Origin: Mixta mediterraneensis
Lineage (GTDB): Bacteria > Pseudomonadota > Gammaproteobacteria > Enterobacterales > Enterobacteriaceae
DNA length: 64,000 bases
Direction of reading: 5' to 3'
Assembly (NCBI RefSeq): GCF_014946725.1
Contig: NZ_JACFXY010000015.1
Location: 31,764-95,763 of the forward strand
In this document: positions 57,406 through 64,000 of the stretch, piece by piece
Layout: every line of letters begins with the position of its first letter
Position numbering within the stretch: the stretch's first letter is position 1
The notes under the pieces: model-generated
Told to the model about the DNA's origin: nothing
The model's input: only the letters and a program-made list of their open reading frames with translations
The model's database searches: none
Program-made: the position numbers and the translations under genes

Positions 57406-58274
57406 GAACCTATCCCAAAAGGATTTTATTCCAGACAATGATGCTGCAAGCAAAATGCAGCATCGCCTCGTAGTTTTCGACTTTCTTCTCCCATCGCGTC
57501 AGTATGCGGCGAAAGCGATTCATCCAGCTATGCGTTCTTTCCACAACCCAACGATGAGCCCTGAACTCGCTGTTTTTAATTGCCTCAGACTCCTCTTTCC
57601 CCGACTGGATATGAGGTTCATAACGACGAGCTTTCAAACAAATTTCCACCCATTCAGCCTCATAGCCTTTGTCCATACACAGATGCAGCCTGCGACCCGG
57701 CCTGCCGGTCTGTAGCGCGTCCAGCGTATCTTCAACCAGTTTTATGTCGTGGGTATTTGCCCCTGCGACAGCCAGCGAGAGCGGAAGCCCGTTCCCGTCG
57801 GTCATCAGGCTCCGCTTTACTCCCTGCTTCCCCCTGTCAGTCGGGTTGCGACCTGTTTTTTTGAGCCTGCAAGGGGCGATTTTGTCATGCAGCCATCCAT
57901 CGACAACCATGACCAGTCAATGGCATCCCGCTTCTCGCAGGCAAGCAGCCCGTTTTGCCAGAAGCGTTCAAATACTCCAGCATCCCGCCATTCCTGAAAG
58001 CGGCGGTGGGCTGAGCTGGATGAGCAAATATCCGAGGCATTCAGGGCATTCCATTGGCAACCGGTTCTGAGCACAAAGAAAATGGCGTTCATTGCGGCAC
58101 GATTATCAACACGTCTACGATGCGTGCCCAGCGGATGGTGGGTTTTATGTTCCGGGAGAAGTGGAGCCATTTTCTCCCAGAGTTCATCGCTGATCTGCCA
58201 CTTGTTGCCCGCCATACTTCGCCCTCAAAAATTGCCATTATTTACGATCTGACAATTCCTTTTGGGATAGGTTC
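57406..58274 (-). mobile_element. IS5-family element (IS427 group), copy B (869 bp)
   Basis: It is inverted relative to the copy at 41653-42521, with the same GAACCTATCCCAAAAGG ends and TAA on both sides. I noticed only a few base differences, such as one giving Asn-Ala-Ser-Asp in place of Asn-Ala-Thr-Asp. It interrupts the ADP-ribosyltransferase gene. Confidence 0.94.
57410..58215 (-). CDS. IS5-family transposase, copy B, two overlapping frames
   Basis: Frames 57817-58215 (N-terminal) and 57410-57910 (DDE part) correspond to those of copy A. The sequence is intact and probably expressed by programmed frameshifting. Confidence 0.9.
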
Positions 58275-58334
58275 TAAGTATCCTTTCATTTGTACCTCCA
58301 GTTCATATTTAATGATTGTATCCGTAGAATAAAG

Positions 58335-58907
58335 CTATTCAGCAATAATTTTATAAACCGTGGAACGGGCAATACTGAGCTGACGAGCAATTTCCGTTGC
58401 GCCAGTGCCTTTCTGGTGAAGCTCCAGCACAGTGTTTCTGTCCACAGAACGTTTGCGGCCAAATTTGATACCTTTCAGCTTGGCTTCCTGACGGCCTTCA
58501 TTGGTGCGTTCCAGTATTCGGCAGCGCTCGGCTTGTGCAACGGCGGACAGGATAGTAACCACCATTTTTCCCATTTCCCCGTCAGTGCTGATCCCGTCAT
58601 CAATAAACCGGACAGCCACACCCTGGGCGTCAAATTCTTTTATCAGCTGGATCATATCTGCGGTATCGCGGCCGAGACGGTCAAGTTTTTTCACCAGAAT
58701 GACATCTCCTTCTTCTACCTTCATCCGCAACAAATCCAGCCCTTCCCGATCGGTTGAACTGCCAGATACCTTGTCGGTAAAGATACGATTGGCTTTCACC
58801 CCCGCGTCTTTGAGCACTCTGATCTGAATATCGAGGGACTGCTGACTGGTTGATACCGGGGTTTGAGGTCCAATGGAACGAAAACGTACGCTAAGAAGAT
58901 AATTCAT
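58335..58907 (-). CDS. tnpR: Tn1000-type resolvase TnpR with replaced N-terminus
   Basis: From VSTSQQSLD onward the protein is a serine resolvase of the gamma-delta type (VILVKKLDRLGRDTADMIQL, FIDDGISTDGEMGKMVVTIL, helix-turn-helix GATEIARQLSIARSTVYKI). The normal start (family text ending GYAR before VSTSQQ, with the Ser of VST being the catalytic one) is gone. In its place, residues 1-17 (MNYLLSVRFRSIGPQTP) are translated from the terminal repeat and the end of a Tn1000-like tnpA. The first beta strand next to the active serine is therefore foreign, so activity is doubtful even though the frame is open. Confidence 0.8.
   Translation of the reverse strand: MNYLLSVRFRSIGPQTPVSTSQQSLDIQIRVLKDAGVKANRIFTDKVSGSSTDREGLDLLRMKVEEGDVILVKKLDRLGRDTADMIQLIKEFDAQGVAVRFIDDGISTDGEMGKMVVTILSAVAQAERCRILERTNEGRQEAKLKGIKFGRKRSVDRNTVLELHQKGTGATEIARQLSIARSTVYKIIAE
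58858..58895 (+). repeat. Tn1000 (gamma-delta)-type terminal inverted repeat
   Basis: The sequence starts GGGGTTTGAGGTCCAATGGA at 58858 and continues with ACGAAAACGTACG, matching my memory of the gamma-delta end. The outer edge is at 58858 and the transposon interior is to the right, toward the tnpA remnant. The resolvase gene to the left was the target. Confidence 0.85.
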
Positions 58908-59763
58908 TGTTTAAATTGAAATTTAAAGTCCTTAGTTCCCCATTCATAATATCCTCCGGTAGCGTGAACGTATAATGGCCCAGCATATTGATATGCCCGT
59001 GCATCAGTGGGGATAACCGGGCGATATCCTCTTCCCCGGTTTCTTCTCCATTATTGCGCATCCAGCTCAGGGCTTCCTGCATATAAAGCGTGTTCCACAG
59101 TACCACTGCGTTAGTGACCAGGCCCAGTGCACCCAGTTGATCTTCCTGCCCTTCACGATAGCGCTTTCTGATCTCACCGCGCTGCCCGTAGCAGATCGCC
59201 CGCGTCACCGCATGGCGACCTTCTCCCCGGTTGAGCTGCGTCAGGATCCACCGATGATAATCTTCATCATCAATATAATTAAGCAGATATAGCGTCTTGT
59301 TGACGCGTCCCACTTCCATGATCGCCTGTGCCAGCCCCGATGGGCGCGAGCTTTTCAGCAAAGAGCGAATGAGTTCTGATGCATGAATGGTGCCCAGTTT
59401 CAGCGAACCGGCGGTTCGCATCATTTCATCCCACTGATCCCCGGCTTTCGACAGATCGGCACATCCCCGCGCCAGCTCATCCAGTGCACCGTAATTTGCT
59501 GATTTATCCACCCGCCAGAATACCGCTTCACCGGCATCGGCAAGCCGGGGGGAAAACTGGTATCCCAGCAGCCAGAAGAGTCCAAAAATAATGTCGCTGG
59601 TACCAGCTGTGTCCGTCATGATCTCAACCGGATTCAGCCCTGTCTGCTGCTCCAGAAGGCCTTCCAGCACAAAAATGGAATCACGTAATGTGCCGGGGAC
59701 CACTATGCCGTGGAATCCAGAGTATTGATCAGAGACGAAGTTGTACCAGGTGATGCCACGCCC
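58891..59763 (-). pseudogene. tnpA: Tn1000-like transposase TnpA, C-terminal third
   Basis: The frame reads RGITWYNFVSDQYSGFHGIV from the IS66 edge, then LLGYQFSPRLADAG, and ends NLNNELSS at 58891, inside the terminal repeat. About 290 of roughly 1,000 residues remain; the IS66-like element at 59764 cuts it. It is a different subgroup from the Tn3-family remnant at 6583-8167. Confidence 0.9.
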
Positions 59764-59847
59764 GTAAGCGGCTCATGTAGACCGTCTGTCCGGTTGCCTC
59801 CCATTGCGGGACAATAGTGTCCATCATTTTTTAATGGACATTATCGC

Positions 59848-60519
59848 GTGAAAAACCGGACATGGATTACTGAGGCTCTGCGCCTTCATTTTGATGACAA
59901 TCTTTCGCGAATAGAAGCGGTGCGCAGGTTAGGCATCCCCAAAACCACCGTCTGCGAACTCTTCGTTCGCTTTAAGAAAGCTGGCCTGGTCTGGCCTCTG
60001 CCGGTCAGCGTGGATGTCAGAAGCCTGGAAAACCGCCTGTCCCGGCAGGACCCCCAAAAATCGCCCTTTCTCCCCGCCATAACCCCTGCCGCTGCTGAAA
60101 CACCGGCAGTTCACAGGCGGCCACGCCGCCCCAACTTCCCTCGGGAGTTCAAAATCGCCCTGGTGGAGAAATCGATGGTGCCGGGCGTCAGCGTGGCGCA
60201 GCTTGCCCGCGAAAATGACATCAATGACAATCTCCTGTTCAACTGGCGCCGGCTATATCAGCAGGGGCTGTTGGGGACTCCGGCCAATACGCCAGCACTG
60301 TTCCCCGTGACGCTGACCGCTGCCGAAAGACCGGTGAGCCCGCTGACACCCTCTGCGGAAGCGTCTCCCTGCTGCGAACTTGTTCTGTCCGCCGGTACGC
60401 TGCGTATCCGCGGGACACTCACGCCGGAACTTCTGCAGATGATTATCCGGGAAATGCAGGGAGGTCAGCGGCGATCTCCCTTCCTGCAGGCGCACGTATC
60501 TGGCTGGTCGCCGGCGTGA
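59848..60519 (+). CDS. tnpA: IS66 accessory protein TnpA, copy 2
   Basis: 223 residues starting MKNRTWITEALRLHFDDNLS with a helix-turn-helix and a second one near SVAQLARENDINDNLLFNWR. It overlaps tnpB. Confidence 0.85.
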   Translation: MKNRTWITEALRLHFDDNLSRIEAVRRLGIPKTTVCELFVRFKKAGLVWPLPVSVDVRSLENRLSRQDPQKSPFLPAITPAAAETPAVHRRPRRPNFPREFKIALVEKSMVPGVSVAQLARENDINDNLLFNWRRLYQQGLLGTPANTPALFPVTLTAAERPVSPLTPSAEASPCCELVLSAGTLRIRGTLTPELLQMIIREMQGGQRRSPFLQAHVSGWSPA

Positions 60520-60818
60520 CCGACATGCGTAACGGCTTCAACGGTCTGGCCTCCCGGGTTCAGAACGTCCTGAAAGATGATCCGTTCTCCGGTCACCTTT
60601 TCATCTTCCGCGGACGCGGGGGTGACATGATAAAGGTACTGTGGGCAGACCGGGACGGCCTGTGCCTGTTCACCAAACGGCTGGAGCGGGGTCGCTTCGT
60701 CTGGCCGGTCTCCCGTGAGGGAAAAGTGCATCTGACGCCGGCGCAGCTGGCCATGCTGCTTGAGGGCATTAACTGGAAGCACCCGCAGCGGACGGAACGC
60801 CCTGGCCTGCGCATCTGA
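60516..60818 (+). CDS. tnpB: IS66 accessory protein TnpB, copy 2
   Basis: The frame holds the whole family sequence, from ISLPAGARIWLVAGVTDMRN upstream at about 60474, but there is no ATG, GTG or TTG before ISLP. The first standard start is the GTG at 60516, which would remove about 14 residues. Either a rare start codon is used or the copy is impaired. Confidence 0.8.
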   Translation: MTDMRNGFNGLASRVQNVLKDDPFSGHLFIFRGRGGDMIKVLWADRDGLCLFTKRLERGRFVWPVSREGKVHLTPAQLAMLLEGINWKHPQRTERPGLRI

Positions 60819-60837
60819 GCTGCAGTAAAATAAGCGC

Positions 60838-62408
60838 ATGACGCGCTATCTCTCCGACGAAAATGCCCGTCTCAGGGCCCTGCTGGACACGCAGCAGCAC
60901 ACCATCCGCCAGATGGCGGAGTATAACCGCCTCCTGTCGCAGCGGGTGGCGGCGTACGCCAGCGAAATCAGCCGGCTGAAGGCGCTGGTCGCTAAGCTGC
61001 AGCGCATGCAGTTCGGCAAAAGCTCCGAAAAGCTGCGTGAGAAAACGCAGCGCCAGGTGCGCGAGGCTGAGGAGCGCATCGATGCCCTGCAGGAGGAGAT
61101 GGCAGAGGTGCTGGGTGAGCAGCACGACCCGGTACTGCCACAGCCGCTGCGCCAGTCTTCCGCCCGCAAACCGCTGCCGGCCTCACTCCAGCGCGAAACC
61201 CGCACGCTGTCTCCGGATGAGACCGCCTGTTCGGCGTGCGGCGGCGAGCTCAGCGCGCTGGGCTGCGACGTATCGGAGCAGCTGGAGCTCATCAGCAGCG
61301 CCTTTAAGGTCATCGAAACGCGGCGGCCTAAGCTTGCCTGCTGCCGCTGTGACCACATCGTTCAGGCCCCCATGCCGTCAAAACCCATCGAGCGCAGCTA
61401 TGCCGGCCCCGGCCTGCTGGCGCACATCGTCACGGCGAAGTTCGCGGAGCACACGCCACACTATCGTCAGTCGGAGATATACAGCCGTCAGGGCGTGGAG
61501 CTGAGTCGTGCCACGCTGGGGCACTGGTCCGGCGCGGTGAGCGAACTGCTGGAGCCACTGTATGAGCTGCTGCGTCAGTATGTGCTGATGCCGGGCAAGG
61601 TGCATACCGACGATATCCCGGTGCCGGTTCAGGAGCCGGGCAGCGGCAAAACCCGGACGGCCCGGCTGGGGTATACGTGCGGGACGATCGCAACGCGGGG
61701 TCGCAGCTCCCGGCGGCGGTGTGGTTCGCGTACTCGCCGGACCGTAAGGGCGTTCATCCACAGCAGCATCTCGCCGGGTACAGCGGTATCCTGCAGGCGG
61801 ACGCGTACGGGGGTTACAATGCCCTGTACGAAGACGGCCGCATTACGGAAGCGGCCTGCATGGCGCACGCCCGGAGGAAAATCCACGACGTCCATGCCCG
61901 CACGCCGACCGACGTCACCACCGAAGCGCTGAAGCGCATCGGCGAGCTGTATGCCATCGAGGCGGAGATACGCGGAAGCCCGGCAGAGGAACGACTGGCG
62001 GTCCGGAAAGCGCAGACCGTGCCGCTGATGCAGTCGCTGTACGACTGGATACTGGTTCAGATGAAGGTGCTGTCACGCCACTCGGATACGGCGAAGGCGT
62101 TCGCCTACCTGCTGAAGCAGTGGGACGCGCTGAACCTGTACTGCAGCAATGGCTGGGCGGAAATCGACAACAACATCGCGGAAAACGCGCTGCGGTGTGT
62201 CGCCCTGGGCCGGAAGAACTGGCTGTTCGCCGGTTCAGACGCAGGTGGGGCGCGTGCAGCGGTTCTGTACTCGCTGATCGGCACCTGCCGGCTGAACGGT
62301 GTGGAGCCGGAGGCGTGGCTGCGTTACGTCATCGGCCACATCCAGGACTGGCCGGTGAACCGGCTGCGCGATCTGCTGCCATGGAAGTTCGATCTCACCG
62401 CAATTTAA
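60838..62408 (+). pseudogene. tnpC: IS66 transposase TnpC, copy 2, frameshifted
   Basis: The first segment ends its correct text at GKTRTARL (about 61668); the rest is in another frame from about 61670 (YMRDDRNAGSQLPAAVWFAY) to the stop at 62408. Compared with copy 1, one base is missing in the G/T run near 61667-61670. The DDE region (HTDDIPVPV, DAYGGYNALYEDGRI, WAEIDNNIAENALRCVALGR) is otherwise complete. Confidence 0.9.
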
Positions 62409-62438
62409 ACGTCAATACGGTCTACATGAGCCGCTTAC

Positions 62439-62705
62439 CGTCGGCATGTTTCTAGCGATTAGATGTCACCGACAGAATATGAAAACCAGTATTATCAACG
62501 GCTCAGAAGTGTCTAGGTTATCCGTGGCGATTCAAACCGTATGATTTAGTATCTATAAAATTATAGAGTGATAAGTTGTATTTACGTTGTTTTTTAATGA
62601 GTTAATTAACACTTGAAATGCCGAAACCACATGGCAACTCAATAACCTTGCTATTTTTCCATTATTTTCTATTATTAATTTAAAACATTAGTAAGGGGAA
62701 TGCAT
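62439..62705. other. AT-rich spacer upstream of the pore-forming protein gene
   Basis: About 265 bases without a gene. It is AT-rich and must hold the promoter of the gene at 62706. AAGGGG at 62693-62698 is the ribosome site. Confidence 0.5.
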
Positions 62706-63767
62706 ATGTCTAGAAAATTCGTATCTGAAAACGTCATTTATCGTATTATTCATGCAATTGACAATAAAAGACTTGACGCTGAAGGAGATGGGGATTCAGT
62801 CTACATAACTCATAAGAAAGAGGATGATTCTGAAAACGAATATCAGTTCTTTTATTTTCAAGAAGTTAGCGATGGTTGTTATAACATAATTCATAAAAAG
62901 AGTGGATATGCTCTAGATGCTCCTAGCTCAGGAGATTCAATTTATTTAAGCCCATTCGGTCACGATAATCAGTACGAAAGATGGACAATTGTTGATGGGA
63001 TGTCTGAAAATACAGTTAAATTTATTCACAACGAAAGTGGATATGTATTGGATGGTCGTGACGACTTTATTTATTTATTAGAGGATAACGGTTCCGCTCA
63101 TCAGGAATGGATAATTCAACCAATTATTCAAGAATGGGAGTCAAGTGAATCAAGTGTAACCCTAGGCGAAGACTTGTCTAACGTATCGTTTGAACAAAAA
63201 ACTAAATCGGCAAGCGAATCTGTTTTTCAAAAAGCTAGTATTCATAACAAAACAGATGCCACTGTTGAAGAAACAATCAGGTTCTTAGACAAAGTAGAAC
63301 AATCTAATACGGTTATTTTTAGAGAAACCCTGCGTGCAGGCGCATCGATAAAATTTGAATTTGCTATACCCGGCTTTGGTAGCGCTGGGACAGAAACCCA
63401 TTATGAAATAGAACTTGGCTCTGAACAGAGTAAAACAGAAACACATTCTCGCGAACTTACAATTGAGAGAACTATCCATGTCCCCCCAAGAACAAATATT
63501 TTGGCAACGGGAGTTGTTCTTTTCGTTAAAGACCATGAGACTGATATGTTAGTTGATTTTTGGTTAAAAGCAAAGTTTTTAACTAAGCATGGTAGAAATG
63601 AATACGTATCTAGTGAAGAACTTGAAAAACAGCTAGAAATTAGTGGTTTTAAGGGTGAAATTAAAAGCAAAGGAGATAAAAAGATACATGTATCAATACC
63701 AGGGAAAATAAAATGCACTTTAGGCCTAGATACCAAGTTAGTTCTAGAAAACCTAGTTAGTTATTAA
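62706..63767 (+). CDS. Lectin plus aerolysin-type (ETX/MTX2) pore-forming toxin
   Basis: I chose the ATG at 62706 (MSRKFVSENVIYRIIHAIDN, 353 residues), since AAGGGG is eight bases upstream; an ATG at 62700 is also in frame but too close. Residues about 10-145 look like a beta-trefoil lectin: three repeats of the pattern YxIxHxxSGxxLD, namely IYRIIHAIDNKRLDAEG, YNIIHKKSGYALDAPS and VKFIHNESGYVLDGR, each ending in QxW or similar (QYERWTI, HQEWII). Residues about 160-353 are a beta-rich aerolysin/ETX-MTX2-type module, with alternating Ser/Thr, the segment KFEFAIPGFGSAGTETHYEI as candidate membrane hairpin and ERTIHVPPRTN after it. Such proteins bind glycans and form pores in animal or insect cells. 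There is no signal peptide. The gene is AT-rich and intact, between an IS66 and an IS3 element. Confidence 0.75.
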   Translation: MSRKFVSENVIYRIIHAIDNKRLDAEGDGDSVYITHKKEDDSENEYQFFYFQEVSDGCYNIIHKKSGYALDAPSSGDSIYLSPFGHDNQYERWTIVDGMSENTVKFIHNESGYVLDGRDDFIYLLEDNGSAHQEWIIQPIIQEWESSESSVTLGEDLSNVSFEQKTKSASESVFQKASIHNKTDATVEETIRFLDKVEQSNTVIFRETLRAGASIKFEFAIPGFGSAGTETHYEIELGSEQSKTETHSRELTIERTIHVPPRTNILATGVVLFVKDHETDMLVDFWLKAKFLTKHGRNEYVSSEELEKQLEISGFKGEIKSKGDKKIHVSIPGKIKCTLGLDTKLVLENLVSY

Positions 63768-63873
63768 AATCGCGGCCTTCTTTTTATCTTGGATACTAAT
63801 AAGGCTTCGGTGCATTTAATTCAGATATAATTATTTAGGTTCAACAATGTGAAACCTAGAATTTGTAAATATC

Positions 63874-64000
63874 TGAACCGCCCCGGGAATCCTGGAGACT
63901 AAACTCCCTGAGAGAGAGGTAAACAGGATGACTAAAAATACACGTTTTTCCCCCGAGATACGGCAGCGCGCCGTCCGCATGGTTCTGGAATGCCAGGACG
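63874..64000 (+). mobile_element. Start of an IS3-family element (runs off window edge)
   Basis: The end TGAACCGCCCCGGGAATCCT is the same as the OrfA-side end of the IS3-family element at 42710-44019. OrfA starts at the ATG at 63928 (MTKNTRFSPEIRQRAVRMVL). The remainder is beyond the window. Confidence 0.92.
63928..64000 (+). CDS. IS3-family OrfA, partial at window edge
   Basis: The first 24 codons match the complete copy at 43639-43965 and continue off the window. Confidence 0.9.
   Translation, partial: MTKNTRFSPEIRQRAVRMVLECQD

Larger units (their letters stand above)
59764..62438 (+). mobile_element. IS66-family element, copy 2 (2675 bp)
   Basis: The ends are GTAAGCGGCTCATGTAGACC and its inverse. 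The flanking 8-mers (CCACGCCC and CGTCGGCA) do not match, so there is no target duplication and the right flank was probably changed by recombination. It is related to copy 1 but clearly diverged in tnpA. Confidence 0.92.

Noticed and set aside
56343..57473. Independent gene starting at 56343
   Set aside because: There is no ribosome site before this ATG and the open frame extends upstream to the GGACA repeat. The last codons after 57405 belong to the IS5-family element.
58278..58332. Tail after the IS5-family element as the restored end of the ADP-ribosyltransferase
   Set aside because: Joining it in frame gives only about 12 residues (YISILSFVPPVHI) and a stop, with no E-x-E motif. A different frame gives TSSSYLMIVSVE, which looks better but needs a further frameshift, so I leave it unassigned.

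Overview
The window looks like part of a large plasmid, or a plasmid-derived region, from a host-associated member of the Enterobacterales, probably near Erwinia/Pantoea. The reasons are a RepFIB/Rep_3-type initiator with iteron arrays on both sides, a complete arnBCADTEF operon of enterobacterial order, and many enterobacterial insertion sequences (IS1, IS3, IS5, IS21, IS66, IS91, IS481 and IS911 types). I saw no rRNA, tRNA or CRISPR array. The genus is an inference from protein recognition, not from a database search.

Layout. 1-6.5 kb: a type I secretion ABC transporter (cut by the window edge) is divergent from a 1599-residue BapA-like adhesin with Ig-like repeats and FG-GAP repeats. 6.6-14.2 kb: a decayed Tn3-family transposase end is followed by an AT-rich giant gene (about 1,860 codons, one frameshift) that I cannot assign to a family. 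14.3-18.9 kb: IS3 and IS91 remnants, then the replication module: clustered GATC sites, upstream iterons, repA and 14 downstream iterons. 18.9-27 kb: an IS21 copy, an IS903-like copy and fragments of chromosomal-type genes, including a sugar isomerase and a multidrug efflux cluster reduced to four pseudogenes. 28.4-35.7 kb: an apparently intact arn operon for 4-amino-4-deoxy-L-arabinose modification of lipid A. 36.3-39.4 kb: a DUF5993/DsbB-like pair, hipBA, and a bgl-type antiterminator site with a beheaded PTS gene.

39.4-64 kb is an IS-packed zone with remains of virulence genes. It holds an OspC-like type III effector (N-terminal part, frameshifted), the C-terminal part of an unidentified protein, a cholera/heat-labile-enterotoxin-like ADP-ribosyltransferase (frameshifted at a GGACA repeat and cut by an IS5-family element), and an intact lectin plus aerolysin-type pore-forming protein. 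Between these lie a HigBA-type toxin-antitoxin pair, a YsnF/YsnF/OmpA stress operon, a ColE1-type origin scrap and fragments of Tn1000-like transposons.

How it works together: the still-intact cargo suggests surface adhesion (type I adhesin), cationic-peptide resistance (arn), plasmid maintenance (repA, hipBA, higBA) and toxicity (lectin pore-former). Most effector-like genes are broken by IS insertion, frameshift or both, so the region reads as a virulence plasmid being eroded and rearranged by IS elements. Two nearly identical IS21 copies in direct orientation flank 30.5 kb including the arn operon, which makes that block a candidate for excision or duplication.
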